A stretch of 64,000 bases of DNA from Paraburkholderia phytofirmans PsJN. GTDB taxonomy: Bacteria; Pseudomonadota; Gammaproteobacteria; Burkholderiales; Burkholderiaceae. The translations under genes were made by a program, and so were the position numbers. A model generated the notes under the pieces. That model worked only from the letters and a program-made list of their open reading frames with translations, was not told the DNA's origin and did no database searches. This document shows positions 7,981 to 17,447 of this stretch, piece by piece. Location: the NCBI RefSeq assembly GCF_000020125.1, contig NC_010676.1, positions 2,356,001 to 2,420,000 of the forward strand, written 5' to 3'. Every line of letters begins with the position of its first letter. Positions within the stretch are counted from its first letter, which is position 1.

Positions 7981-10900
7981 CTAGCAGGCTTCGCTGATCT
8001 CGTCCGGCGGCGGGCCGTCGAACGACGCCGCATTCGCTTCCGCATTCGTCTCCATCCGCAGATCGATGCCGGCGGAAATACCGGCCGGCGTACAGGCCTC
8101 GTTTACGACGCGCAGTAGTTCTTTAGCCGCCTTGAAGTCGTCCCAATCGCGGCCTTCCGTGAGTCTGGCACAGGCGGACGTAAGCAGTTGCACCGCCTCG
8201 GCGCTTCGGCCTTGCGCGTGCCAAAGCCGCGCAAGGCTGGTCGCGGCTCGCAGGTGCAACGTGCAGCAATCCTGTGCCGACGATTCTTCCACTGCCGCGA
8301 TCAGACCCGCCTGTGCGTGTGTTGCCGCATCGCCGAACGGTGATTGGCCAGAGCCGTACTCCATCAGCAGCAATTCGGCGTGCACGCGTCTGAGTTCGGC
8401 GGCATACCACTGATCGCCGGTTTCGTCGCTCCGCGCGAGCGCATCGAGCACGACGGCAACGCCCTCCTCGCGCTGTTCGGCGCGGCCGAGCGCAAGAGCG
8501 TATTGCGCGGCGAGCATGGCGCGTGGCGCGGCGTAGTCGAGCGCGTCGAGATCGTCCAGCGCGGCGCGAAAGCTGTGCACACGCTGCGCGCTGGTGTCAT
8601 CCAGCGAATGCAGGTATTCGTCGAAACAGCGGCAGCACGCATGCGCCACCCTCAGCCCGCCACGCGCCGACACGTCGCGCAATAGCGCGATGGCCCGAGC
8701 CGCCCGCTTGCGCTGGCCCGCCAGCAGCGCCAGCGGAATTTCCGCCTCGACCAGCACGTAGCACGTGACGATAGCCTGATCCTGCCGGCACGCTTGCGCA
8801 ACGCATGCCTCGGCGATGCTCAACGCCTGATCGCGCTCGCCTGCCAGGCCGAGCACGCGAGCGAAGGTCGCACGGCCGACCACGCCCTGGTCGATGGATT
8901 GCCCCAGCGGCAGCCGATGTTGCAGGCGGCCGGCGTGCTGCAGAAACCGATCGAGCGAGGCGCGCGCCTGGTGCTGATCGCCCGCGTAATGTGCGGCAAT
9001 GCCGAGCAGGCGATCAGCGAGAATCCCGTTGGCGGCATCGCCCGTCTCCGCGGCGAGCGACGCGAAGCGCTGCGCGAACGCCAGCGCGTTGCGCGCCTCA
9101 CCGGACGACTGGCTCGCGTTCCACATGCCCCATAACGCGCGTGCTTCGAACGTCTGATCGCCGAGCGCGATCGCGATCGCGAGCACCTCCGCCCAGACGC
9201 CGAGCGCTTCCCGGTTCGGTCCGTTGATGTAGACGAGCGCCGCAGCGAGCGCGGCCAGCAGTTGCATGCGCACGCGCAAATGGCGCGGCGAGCGCGAGCC
9301 TTGATATATCGCGTTCATGGCGTCGAGCGCGCGCCGTGCCCAGACGCAGCATTCGTCGACCAGCGAAAGCTCATACAGCAGCGACACGAACTTCACCGCC
9401 AGCGTTTCACCGAGCGCGGCGTCGCCTTTGTGCGATAGCGCCCAGCCCAGCGCGGCTCGCAAATCGTCGAGTTGCTCGCGCATGCGGTGATGCCAGCCGT
9501 GCCGTTCGGCGCCCGCGGCGTTCGCTTCGCGTGCCGCGTAGGAGGCGTCGCTCGACGGATCGCGTTCGAGCAGATTGGCAAAATAGCGCGCGTGAGTGAG
9601 CGTGACAGCACGCCGCTCGCCGTTGTCGTCGAGCTTTTGCATCGCGTAGGCACGCGTGGTTTCCAGCAGCCGATAACTCGCCTTGCCGCGCTCGGCCTGC
9701 ATCACCACTAGCGATTTTTCGACGAGTCCGGACAGCGCCGCGATCACGTCCGACTCGCGCAAGCCTTCATCGCTCACCAGAGCGATCGCCGAGTCGATCG
9801 TGAAACTATTGACGAAAATACCGAGCCGCCGCAGCGTCGTGCGCTCTGCGTCGTCGAGCAACGCGTGGCTCCAGTCGAGCGTCGCCTTCAAGGTCTGGTG
9901 GCGCGGCAATGCAGTGCGATTGCCGCCCGTCAGCATGTTGAAACGGTCGTCGAGATGATCCGCGAGCGTCTCGATGCCGAGTATCGCGGCACGCGCCGCC
10001 GCCAGTTCGATCGCCAGCGGAATGCCGTCGAGGCGGCGGCATACGGTGCCGGTCAAATGAATGCTTCTGTCGTCGGACGAAAAGCGCGCGTCGATCGCGC
10101 GGGCGCGTGACAGGAACAACTGGACGGCACTGCGTTGCAAGACCTGCTCGCTCTCATCGTCGCGAGCGGGCACATCGAGCGACGCCACCCAGTACAAATG
10201 TTCGTCCACGACACGCAGAGGCTCGCGGCTGGTCGCGAGAATCCGCGTGGCCGGACTCGCGTTCAGGAGCGCTTCGGCCAGTTCGGCGGCGGGACCGAGT
10301 ACGTGCTCGCAGTTGTCCAGCACGAACAGCACGCGCCGCTCGCTGAGTTCCTTGCTGATGTGCGCGAGCGTAAGCGGGCCGCTCGCGGCGCTCACGCCGA
10401 CGCTATGGGCGAACATGGCGAGCACGCTGTTTGCGTCCACGGTGCACGCAAGCGGCACGAGATAGACACCTTCCGGAAAGTGCGCCAATAAGCTGCGTGC
10501 GATCTCGATCGCCATGCGGGTCTTGCCGATGCCGCCCGAACCGACGAGCGTGACATGACGCGTCGAAGCGAGCGCTCGCGCAATGTCGCTGACCGCCTGA
10601 TCGCGGCCGATCAGCGACGAGCTACTAGCGGGCAGATTGTTGGGGATGCCGCGCAGGCACGCGCTGTCTTCGGCGGCATCGGGCGCGCCATCGCGAGCGG
10701 GCTTGCCCGTCTGTTCCTCGGGTGCGTCCCGGGACGCCAGACGGTAGCCTCTTCCCGACACGGTCTGTATCAGATTGCGGCTCTCGCCCAGCACCTTGCG
10801 CAAGGCGGACATATGCACCTGAAGATTGTTCTCTTCAACGATGGTGTCCGGCCAGACCTGTTCGAGCATGGCGCTCTTCGACACCAGCGCCCCGTTCGCG

Positions 10901-11013
10901 CCGATCAGCACGGCCAGGATGTCAAATGCACGGCTGCCGATGCGCGCGGGCTGCCCGTCGAGAAACAGTTCCCGGCTGGCGAGGTCCACCTGAAGCGGGC
11001 CAATGCGGATCAT
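7981..11013 (-). CDS. OmpR-type winged-helix STAND ATPase regulator, copy A
   Basis: A 1010-residue transcription factor. Residues 1-95 form an OmpR/CadC-type DNA-binding winged helix (VSKSAMLEQVWPDTIVEENNLQVHMSALR, ending SGRGYRL). An NB-ARC/STAND ATPase follows, with Walker A GSGGIGKT at residues 158-165 and Walker B FVLDNCEHVLG. A long helical repeat region of TPR kind fills the rest. Signals are probably sensed by the repeat/ATPase part. I chose the ATG encoding MIRIGPLQ because the paralogue at 25600 starts the same way (MIELGRFQ). An in-frame TTG lies five codons upstream. It is read away from the gene island at 11-24 kb. Confidence 0.9.
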   Translation of the reverse strand: MIRIGPLQVDLASRELFLDGQPARIGSRAFDILAVLIGANGALVSKSAMLEQVWPDTIVEENNLQVHMSALRKVLGESRNLIQTVSGRGYRLASRDAPEEQTGKPARDGAPDAAEDSACLRGIPNNLPASSSSLIGRDQAVSDIARALASTRHVTLVGSGGIGKTRMAIEIARSLLAHFPEGVYLVPLACTVDANSVLAMFAHSVGVSAASGPLTLAHISKELSERRVLFVLDNCEHVLGPAAELAEALLNASPATRILATSREPLRVVDEHLYWVASLDVPARDDESEQVLQRSAVQLFLSRARAIDARFSSDDRSIHLTGTVCRRLDGIPLAIELAAARAAILGIETLADHLDDRFNMLTGGNRTALPRHQTLKATLDWSHALLDDAERTTLRRLGIFVNSFTIDSAIALVSDEGLRESDVIAALSGLVEKSLVVMQAERGKASYRLLETTRAYAMQKLDDNGERRAVTLTHARYFANLLERDPSSDASYAAREANAAGAERHGWHHRMREQLDDLRAALGWALSHKGDAALGETLAVKFVSLLYELSLVDECCVWARRALDAMNAIYQGSRSPRHLRVRMQLLAALAAALVYINGPNREALGVWAEVLAIAIALGDQTFEARALWGMWNASQSSGEARNALAFAQRFASLAAETGDAANGILADRLLGIAAHYAGDQHQARASLDRFLQHAGRLQHRLPLGQSIDQGVVGRATFARVLGLAGERDQALSIAEACVAQACRQDQAIVTCYVLVEAEIPLALLAGQRKRAARAIALLRDVSARGGLRVAHACCRCFDEYLHSLDDTSAQRVHSFRAALDDLDALDYAAPRAMLAAQYALALGRAEQREEGVAVVLDALARSDETGDQWYAAELRRVHAELLLMEYGSGQSPFGDAATHAQAGLIAAVEESSAQDCCTLHLRAATSLARLWHAQGRSAEAVQLLTSACARLTEGRDWDDFKAAKELLRVVNEACTPAGISAGIDLRMETNAEANAASFDGPPPDEISEAC

Positions 11014-11195
11014 TGCCTGATTATCCAAGACGCTGCGGGATGAGGAACGACTGAGTACCGACTACTCACCGTTGAGTCCCCGCAGTCTAGATCAATCGCG
11101 AATACGCATGCGCGGAAAAAACTGAACCTATCGTTCAAATTTTTTGTAGTGAGCAAGCGGCGATCGACGCAAGATCTCCTGCTCGCCCTGCCGAT

Positions 11196-11711
11196 CTAAC
11201 ATGCGTCGCCCGACACGACCGTGGACGTCATGCACGCAATGACGGAAGCCAGAATCATGGCGTCCGCATTGGCCGGAATCGCGGCGCGTATTCTCGGCTT
11301 GTAGATCGCGTCGTCACGGCGAATCGTCGCGCCGCTCAATGCACAGCGTCCCCTGATGCGGGCGCGGCAGCAGATCCACACCTGGTCGACATACTGGCAA
11401 CGGGTCGCGTCCTGCCAGAGCACGGCAATCGAGGTGTCCGACAGACGCTCAAGTACTTCGATCTGGATATGACGCGACAGCACGTCGGCAGCGGCGACAC
11501 GTTTCGCCCGTGGCTTCAGATAGGCTTCCCCTTCGTTCTCGCTGCCATAGTCCGCCAATAGCCTGCTGATCACGTGACTCCAAACCGGCGCGCGACCGTC
11601 GTCCGGCAGCGCCGATGCGTTGCCGCTAACCTCGCAATACGCTTCACGACAACCGCGCCCCCCATGCTGAGCGGTCTTCGTGCATTGCTTCAAGGGGGTT
11701 TCGATCTGCAT
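11196..11711 (-). CDS. DUF3331 domain protein
   Basis: A 171-residue protein resembling the DUF3331 family, found mainly in Burkholderiales and without known function. The recognisable core is in the last two thirds: IEVLERLSDTSIAVLWQD, a QVWICCRARIRGRCALSG segment and a final PRIRAAIPANADAMILAS. The start is the ATG encoding MQIETPL, preceded by GGGAG at a good distance. An upstream in-frame TTG is possible but weaker. It sits 48 bases downstream of the metallo-beta-lactamase-fold gene on the same strand and is probably the last gene of that unit. Cysteines in the core could bind metal, but that is not established. Confidence 0.72.
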   Translation of the reverse strand: MQIETPLKQCTKTAQHGGRGCREAYCEVSGNASALPDDGRAPVWSHVISRLLADYGSENEGEAYLKPRAKRVAAADVLSRHIQIEVLERLSDTSIAVLWQDATRCQYVDQVWICCRARIRGRCALSGATIRRDDAIYKPRIRAAIPANADAMILASVIACMTSTVVSGDAC

Positions 11712-11759
11712 GATGCTGCTCCCGAAAAGTTTGCGGGTAGTCTTCAAAGAGCACGAACG

Positions 11760-12758
11760 TCATCTGCCGGGTGCGGCCTCGTAATTGACCGGCACCCAGT
11801 CATACGTGCGGCCGTTTTTTCTGATGTGCCCCAGGCCCGGAAAGGCAACGTGCGCCGCGCCGATCAGATAACGTTTGTTGGCCGCGAGTTCGAACGCCTG
11901 GCGGCGCGAGTGCTGCGCATCCGCCGCGCTGGTGTCGTATTCGACCGAAGCCGCGGGGTTCTGCAACTGGATGGACGCGACGTGGATAATGTCGCCCCAC
12001 ACCAGCAGATCCTGCGATTCGCTCTCGACCAGATAGCCTGTGTGGCCCGGCGTATGGCCGGGCAATGCGACCGCGCGAATGCCCGCGTCGAGTTCGGCGT
12101 CGCCGCTGAACGGCTTGAAGCGTCCGGCCGCGACATAAGGCGCGACAGAGGCGCTTGCCGCATCGAAGAAGGTGCTGAGAAAAGCCGGCGCTTTCGACTT
12201 GTTGGCGGGGTTCAGCCAGTAGTCGGCTTCAACCTGACTCACTCGCACAACCGCGTTCGGAAACGCCATGCGACCGTTCGACACGATGCCGCCGACATGG
12301 TCCTTATGCAGATGCGTCAACAGCACTTCGTCGATCTGCTCGGGCTGATAGCCGGCCGCGCGCAAATTGTCGGGCAGCTTGCCGCAGCAGTCACCGTACA
12401 GCACGCCCGCGCCGGAATCGATCAGGATCAGCTTCGAACCGGTATTGATCAGAAACGCGTTGATGGACCCTTGCACCGGCGCCTGCAGAAAATCGCGTTG
12501 GAGATCGCGAGCGATTTCGGCTTTCGGCACGTCCTTCACAACCGTGTCGATTGGAAACGGATGCGTGCCGTCGAGCAATGCGGTCACTTCAAAACCGCCA
12601 AGCATGATCCGGTAAAAACCCGGACCCTGCGTCTTCACCTGAGGCGCGGCGGCGAACGCGCAAACGCTCGTCATGCCCGTCATGCTCGCCGCCAGGCTCA
12701 CTACGAACACGCACCACGCGATTGCATTCATCGTCCATTTGCGCCGTATCCACTTCAT
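11760..12758 (-). CDS. Exported metallo-beta-lactamase-fold hydrolase
   Basis: A 332-residue protein with an N-terminal signal peptide (MKWIRRKW followed by a hydrophobic stretch ending near AFAAAPQ). The mature part has the MBL fold. The metal site is THLHKDHVGG near residue 160, with LPGHTPGHTGYL and VWGDIIHVA supplying later ligands. Relatives include quorum-quenching lactonases and various lactone or ester hydrolases, so the substrate is open. The start ATG has an AGGGA site upstream. It follows the cNMP/TrxR gene (77-base gap) and precedes DUF3331. Export to the periplasm fits the exported VOC protein and porin nearby. Confidence 0.88.
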   Translation of the reverse strand: MKWIRRKWTMNAIAWCVFVVSLAASMTGMTSVCAFAAAPQVKTQGPGFYRIMLGGFEVTALLDGTHPFPIDTVVKDVPKAEIARDLQRDFLQAPVQGSINAFLINTGSKLILIDSGAGVLYGDCCGKLPDNLRAAGYQPEQIDEVLLTHLHKDHVGGIVSNGRMAFPNAVVRVSQVEADYWLNPANKSKAPAFLSTFFDAASASVAPYVAAGRFKPFSGDAELDAGIRAVALPGHTPGHTGYLVESESQDLLVWGDIIHVASIQLQNPAASVEYDTSAADAQHSRRQAFELAANKRYLIGAAHVAFPGLGHIRKNGRTYDWVPVNYEAAPGR

Positions 12759-12835
12759 GATTCGATCCCTGGTGCTCATCGTGAATATGATGGAAAGCAT
12801 AGCGGCCAGCCGGCGGGCACACTCGCTAATTTTTA

Positions 12836-14563
12836 TTAATCCTCCTGAGTGGCCACCGTCGCGAGCTGACTCAGATACGCATGAATCTGCGCGACAACCG
12901 CTGCGCCGTCGCCCACGGCGGCGGCCACGCGTTTAGCGGATTCGGAGCGCACGTCGCCCACCGCGAACATGCCCGGCACGCTGGTTTCCAGCGGATATCG
13001 CGCACTGCCTTCTGAGAACCCATGCTCGCTGCGCGCGAAACCGGTGACGACGAAACCGCGGTTATCCAACTCCACGCCGCTCCTGTCGAGCCAATCCGTC
13101 TTCGGGTCCGCGCCGATAAAGAGAAACAGATGACGCGACGCCACCACTTCGTCCTCGCCGTCGTCGTGCCGCACGTGCAGATGCGTGAGTCCGGCCTCGT
13201 CGCCTTCCAGCGCGCGCAGTGTGCAACCCGTGCAAAGCGTGACGTTGGGCAGGGAGCCGATCCGGTCGATCAGATACTTCGACATGCTCGCGTTGAGGTC
13301 CTTGCCGCGAATCAGCACGCGAATGCTGCGCGCGAAGTTGGCGAGAAACACGACCGCCTGGCCGGCGGAATTGCCGCCGCCCATCAGCACGATGTCCTGA
13401 TCTTTCACCAGTTTCGCTTCGATCGTCGACGCCCAGTAGTACGTGCCGCGTCCTTCGAAGCGCTCGAAACCCGTCACCGCCGGTTTGCGATACGAGGCGC
13501 CGCTCGCCACCACGACCGTGCGCGCGTTGATGCGCTGGCCGTCGAGCAGCGTGAGCAGGAACATGCCTTCGTTGCGGCACACCTCGACGACCTTGCCGGG
13601 GATCGCCAGATGCGCGCCGAACTTCAGCGCTTGCTGGAACGCGCGCGCAGCAAGCGCCTGCCCGGAAATGCCGGTGGGAAAGCCGAGATAGTTTTCGATG
13701 CGCGAACTCGCGCCGGCCTGGCCGCCCGGCGCTCTCTGATCGAACACCGCAACCGACAGTCCTTCCGTGGCGGCATACACGGACGCTGCGAGTCCCGCCG
13801 GCCCCGCGCCGACGATCGCGACGTCGTACACATGCGATTGCTCGAAGGTCGGCACGAGTCCGAGGCACGACGCGAGTTGCACTTCGTCGGGCGCGCGCAG
13901 CACGTTTCCGTTCGGACAGAACACCAGCGGAAAATCGCCGGGACCGGTGGTCATGCCGCCCAGCAGCGTGATGGCTTCGGGATCGGTTCGTGCGTCGATC
14001 ACCATCGCGGGATAGGCGTTGCGGCGCAGGAAGCCTTGCAGCCTGATGAGCCGCTCATCGTTCCCATTGCCGACGATGATCGGCCCCAGCCCCTGCTCGA
14101 TGAGCCCGAGCCGCCGCAAAATCAGCGCGCGCATGATGTGTTCTCCGAGTTGCGCGTCGGCGACGATCAGCGCCCGCAACCGCTCCGGCTCGATCACGAG
14201 CGTCTCGGCGTCGGTCAGCGCCACGCCGTCGATCAGCGCGGGCTTGCCGGAGAGTTGCGCCATCTCCGCCATGAAGTGGCCGTCTTCATGTTCCGTGACG
14301 AGCGTGGAGCGCCCGAAGCTGTCGCGCGAATAAATGCGCACGCGGCCGCGCAACAGCACGAACAGACCGAGCGCAATCTTGCCGGTTTCGAAGATCAGTT
14401 CGCCGGCCTTGAACGACATGGGCGAGGCAAAGCGCCGAAGGCTTTGAATTTCCGCGGGCGAAAGCCGTGGGAACATCTGATGCTGCCGGTATTCGAGCGA
14501 CGAATACGGAAACTCGAGTTCGGACGGCGTCGCCGCTTCGACCTGTCGATCAGGCGTGCTCAT
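12836..14563 (-). CDS. Cyclic-nucleotide-binding domain fused to thioredoxin-reductase-like flavoprotein
   Basis: A 575-residue fusion. Residues ~30-150 form a cNMP-binding beta-roll (GELIFETGKIALGLFVLLRGRVRIYSRD split over two strands). A linker of thioredoxin-like character follows. From ~260 there is a pyridine-nucleotide:disulfide oxidoreductase with FAD site VAIVGAGPAGLAASVYAA, NAD(P) site MGGGNSAGQAVVFL and C-terminal FAVGDVRSESAKRVAAAVGDG. The place where thioredoxin reductase carries CATC reads WAST, so no redox-active disulfide is present. This is known for some fusion members and argues against true TrxR activity. An AGGAGG site precedes the ATG (MSTPDRQV). It follows the porin gene with a 52-base gap. 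Confidence 0.9.
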   Translation of the reverse strand: MSTPDRQVEAATPSELEFPYSSLEYRQHQMFPRLSPAEIQSLRRFASPMSFKAGELIFETGKIALGLFVLLRGRVRIYSRDSFGRSTLVTEHEDGHFMAEMAQLSGKPALIDGVALTDAETLVIEPERLRALIVADAQLGEHIMRALILRRLGLIEQGLGPIIVGNGNDERLIRLQGFLRRNAYPAMVIDARTDPEAITLLGGMTTGPGDFPLVFCPNGNVLRAPDEVQLASCLGLVPTFEQSHVYDVAIVGAGPAGLAASVYAATEGLSVAVFDQRAPGGQAGASSRIENYLGFPTGISGQALAARAFQQALKFGAHLAIPGKVVEVCRNEGMFLLTLLDGQRINARTVVVASGASYRKPAVTGFERFEGRGTYYWASTIEAKLVKDQDIVLMGGGNSAGQAVVFLANFARSIRVLIRGKDLNASMSKYLIDRIGSLPNVTLCTGCTLRALEGDEAGLTHLHVRHDDGEDEVVASRHLFLFIGADPKTDWLDRSGVELDNRGFVVTGFARSEHGFSEGSARYPLETSVPGMFAVGDVRSESAKRVAAAVGDGAAVVAQIHAYLSQLATVATQED

Positions 14564-14615
14564 AAAAATAACCTCCTCTGACACGCCTCGCTGATGACGT
14601 GGTGCCGATACGGCG

Positions 14616-16145
14616 TTACCAGCCGAACTTGAGTTCGGCGCCTACATAGTCGGAATTGCGCGCACCGAGATCGCGCAGCGACGGTCCGACCTGAAAATGC
14701 ACGGCTTCGAGCGCGGCGGCGAGATTCGCGGTGACCGCATAGTCGGCGCGCAGCTGCGTATAGAAGCCGGTCCAGCGGCTGCCGTGTCCCGCCGTTCCCG
14801 GCACGACTGCCGAGCCCTGCTGATATACCGCGTCGGCAGTGGTCTCGCGCCATTGCAGCCCCACGCCCGCGAGCAGCGACAGCTTGCTGTTCGGTTTGAC
14901 GATCAGCGACGGCTTGACGTGAATCACGTTCGAGTAGCCGGTATAACCGGCGAGCGCGAAGTAGTAGCCGTTCGGAAAGAGCGGATTGAAGGTGCCGATG
15001 CGGCCATCTCCCGGATGCGTGTCGCCCGAGGCCGCATCGACCTGCAGGCCGAGACGCGGCGTCCACGGCAGCGAAGCCAGCGTGTAGCCGGCGAGCGTGC
15101 CCACCGCCCACGCACCGATCGTCTTGTTGCCGACATGGCCCGACTGATACATCGCCTCCGCGTCCCAGTCGATGTGATTGACCGAGCCGGCGTAACGCGC
15201 GTCGAACACGTCGCGATGCTCGTTGCCGGTAGCATCGAGAAAGCGCGCGTTGCTGCGGTTGTAGCGCGAGTAATAGGCGGACAGATCGCCCGGACCGACT
15301 GCCTTGCGCTCGACCCGCACGCCGCTGAAGGTCAGGTCGCGATTGGAAACGTCGTCGAAATCCGAGTTGTCGCGGTACTGCACCGGCTGCGTCGCATAAG
15401 CGATCCAGCGCCATGGGCCAGTTTCATAGTCGGCCCAGACGGCGTCGAAGGCCTGGCGCACGTTCGGGCCGTCACGTACGGAAATGAACCGCTGCAAGTC
15501 GAACGCCATCTCCTGGCGGCCGACGCGAAACTTGAACGTACCCGGTCCGAGCGGTTCGGTGATGGCGACGAACGCCTGCCGCAAGTCGAGCGGATTCTTG
15601 TCGACCGGCGAGACGTTGTCCTTGCCGAAAGGCCGGGCGTCCTCGAACTGCGTGAAGATCTGCACGTGCGGGCCGAGACGCACATCCGCGTGAACTTCGA
15701 GACGTTGCAGCACGTAGGTGTCGTCGCGGCCCGAACCGAGGCCGAAGAGCGGCGCGTCGTTCATTTCGAGCCGCTCGCGCAGCACCATGCCGAGCGAAAT
15801 ATACGCGTCGGGATTGCCGAACAGCGGAATGTATTTCAGCGAGTCGAAGGGCTTCTTCGGCACGCACGGATTGGCGAGCGCCGACCAGTTTTCCTGCCAG
15901 CGGTTAAACATGACAGCCGGACGCGCGCATGAGGTGCTTGCCGCCGTTGCCGCCGTGCTGGGCGTACTGGTCGTGCTGGTATCGTCCGCACCGCCGAGCG
16001 CGGTGTCCGCCGCCGACGCCGGCAGCGCGGCCGCCAGCCCCGTGCTGATCAACAGCGCGCGGGCCGCGCGCAGCGCCAGGCGCCGGCGCGAGCGCTCGCG
16101 CGACTGCAACGCTTGCAAGGTCTGCGAGGTTCGCAACGTCCGCAT
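14616..16145 (-). CDS. Outer-membrane channel, alginate-export (AlgE-like) family
   Basis: About 509 residues with a signal peptide (Arg-rich start, hydrophobic core, then LPASAAD). A Ser/Thr-rich linker follows, then a long beta-strand-rich domain typical of the alginate-export porin family: LRERLEMNDAPLFGLG, FTQFEDARPFG, FKFRVGRQEMAFDLQRF. It ends in an aromatic residue (KFGW), as expected for a beta-barrel recognised by BAM. Proteins of this family act as specific outer-membrane channels and not only for alginate. The start is the ATG encoding MRTLRTSQ. Another in-frame ATG at 16166 would overlap the VOC gene stop, so coupling is possible. It supplies the outer-membrane step for this array. 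Confidence 0.86.
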   Translation of the reverse strand: MRTLRTSQTLQALQSRERSRRRLALRAARALLISTGLAAALPASAADTALGGADDTSTTSTPSTAATAASTSCARPAVMFNRWQENWSALANPCVPKKPFDSLKYIPLFGNPDAYISLGMVLRERLEMNDAPLFGLGSGRDDTYVLQRLEVHADVRLGPHVQIFTQFEDARPFGKDNVSPVDKNPLDLRQAFVAITEPLGPGTFKFRVGRQEMAFDLQRFISVRDGPNVRQAFDAVWADYETGPWRWIAYATQPVQYRDNSDFDDVSNRDLTFSGVRVERKAVGPGDLSAYYSRYNRSNARFLDATGNEHRDVFDARYAGSVNHIDWDAEAMYQSGHVGNKTIGAWAVGTLAGYTLASLPWTPRLGLQVDAASGDTHPGDGRIGTFNPLFPNGYYFALAGYTGYSNVIHVKPSLIVKPNSKLSLLAGVGLQWRETTADAVYQQGSAVVPGTAGHGSRWTGFYTQLRADYAVTANLAAALEAVHFQVGPSLRDLGARNSDYVGAELKFGW

Positions 16146-16155
16146 GAGGCCTGCT

Positions 16156-17106
16156 TTACTGGCCATCGTGCACTTCGGCGATATACCCACCCGGGAATTC
16201 GAGCACCGCGCTCTTGCCGGCTTCGCTGCTGTACGGCTGCGACACCACCTTCGCGCCGGCCGCTTGCGCGCGCTCAAGCGTCTGCGCCAGATCGTCGACG
16301 GCATAGCCGGTCGTTTCACGTCCGAACGGGAACGGCAGCTTGCCGTCCGTGACGAACACCACCATGCGGCCGAAACCCGAATTGATGCGAATCTCGCGAA
16401 TCGTCTCGCCGGGACGGCCGATCACGCCGGCATCCGCGCGCGGGTTATCCGACACCACCTTGCCATGCGAAAAATGCACCCAGCGGCGCACGAAGTTGTT
16501 GGCCTCATAACGCGACACATACACGCGGTTGTCCGGCACGCTGTGCAACGGCGCGTAGTTGGGCGCCTTGGTGTGCCAATAGAGCTGCATCGTCAGGCCG
16601 CCCGGCCATTGGATGATCGCGTCCTTGCCGATCGGATCGTCGAAGCTGTCGACCAGCACGTCGGCGCCCGCCGCGCGCGCCGCCTTCACCGCCTGGTCGA
16701 TGTTGGTGACCAGATAGCCAGTGCGCTCGTTGCCGAACGGATAGGGAATCGGCGTTTCGAAGCCGAACACCGACAGCATGCCGACCGGCGTCTGCACGTA
16801 TTGCGACGCGGTCTTGCTCGGCGTCGGCGTCACGGTGAACACCGCGCGCGGCGACGCCTTGCCGCCGAACGTGGCGAGAAAGCTGGTGACGAACGCGTCG
16901 AGGTCCGCCGAGGCGACGTACACGTGGGTCGTATCGTACTGCGCGCCGACCGAGACGTCGGGCATGCGCGCCGCGAGCGCGCTCTTGCCGCTCGGGACTT
17001 CCGGCGGGCCGTTATCGGCGAACGCGGCCGTGACCGGCGCGAGGCCGATCAGCAAAGCTGCGCCGAAAGCCGCAAGGGGACGAAAGCGTTGAAGCGATGT
17101 GAACAT
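16156..17106 (-). CDS. Exported VOC (glyoxalase/bleomycin-resistance-like) protein
   Basis: A 316-residue protein with a signal peptide (MFTSLQRFRPLAAFGAALL, then AFADNGPP) and two VOC repeats. The first starts at THVYVASADLDAFV and the second near NNFVRRWVHFSHGKV/MVVFVTDG. Both halves end with a strand of the type WPGGLTMQLYW and FPGGYIAEV. VOC proteins bind divalent metals and catalyse isomerisation, epimerisation or ring cleavage, or simply bind ligands. Periplasmic location is unusual for the family. It lies between the XapX and porin genes on one strand with short gaps. Confidence 0.85.
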   Translation of the reverse strand: MFTSLQRFRPLAAFGAALLIGLAPVTAAFADNGPPEVPSGKSALAARMPDVSVGAQYDTTHVYVASADLDAFVTSFLATFGGKASPRAVFTVTPTPSKTASQYVQTPVGMLSVFGFETPIPYPFGNERTGYLVTNIDQAVKAARAAGADVLVDSFDDPIGKDAIIQWPGGLTMQLYWHTKAPNYAPLHSVPDNRVYVSRYEANNFVRRWVHFSHGKVVSDNPRADAGVIGRPGETIREIRINSGFGRMVVFVTDGKLPFPFGRETTGYAVDDLAQTLERAQAAGAKVVSQPYSSEAGKSAVLEFPGGYIAEVHDGQ

Positions 17107-17154
17107 GTGATTACCCGATGGTGTTAGCAAAATCTGAATGGATGGCCTGCAGGA

Positions 17155-17406
17155 TCAGCCGCCCTTTTTTGTCGCGCTCGGCGTGGCCGGTTTTTGCGCC
17201 GAGCTGGCCTGCTGCGGGTCGGCGACCTGAACCGTGGCCGTCTGCGCGAAAAACTGCGCCTTGACGACCGGTATCGCGTGCTCGCCCAGCACCATGCCGA
17301 GCAGGCCGGCGAGCGCGATCAGCGGCGGCGCCGGCGACTGCACCTTGAGCAGCCAGTAGAGAAGTCCAACGCCGAAGCCGACTCCCAGTGAAATGATGTA
17401 GCCCAT
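17155..17406 (-). CDS. XapX-domain small membrane protein
   Basis: An 83-residue protein. The first 50 residues are the XapX domain: two short hydrophobic helices with GVGFGVGLLYWLLKVQSPAPP and a LAGLLGMVLGE block, split by the typical PAPP turn. The tail is a Lys/Ala/Thr-rich hydrophilic stretch ending TKKGG. The function of XapX is not known. The name comes from a xanthosine-operon-linked protein, and the domain often accompanies small hydrolases and amidohydrolases in proteobacteria, as here. The start ATG encodes MGYIISLG. Confidence 0.85.
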   Translation of the reverse strand: MGYIISLGVGFGVGLLYWLLKVQSPAPPLIALAGLLGMVLGEHAIPVVKAQFFAQTATVQVADPQQASSAQKPATPSATKKGG

Positions 17407-17447
17407 GCCGATTTCCTTTCTATGCACACTCGCGGCGAACCGCGTCG

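Noticed and set aside
12836..14563. Calling the flavoprotein a true thioredoxin reductase (trxB)
   Set aside because: The CxxC redox motif is absent and a cNMP-binding domain is fused in front.
13022..14581. Open frame of 519 codons antisense to the cNMP/thioredoxin-reductase-like gene
   Set aside because: No motif, Arg-rich composition, and the opposite strand encodes FAD and NAD sites.
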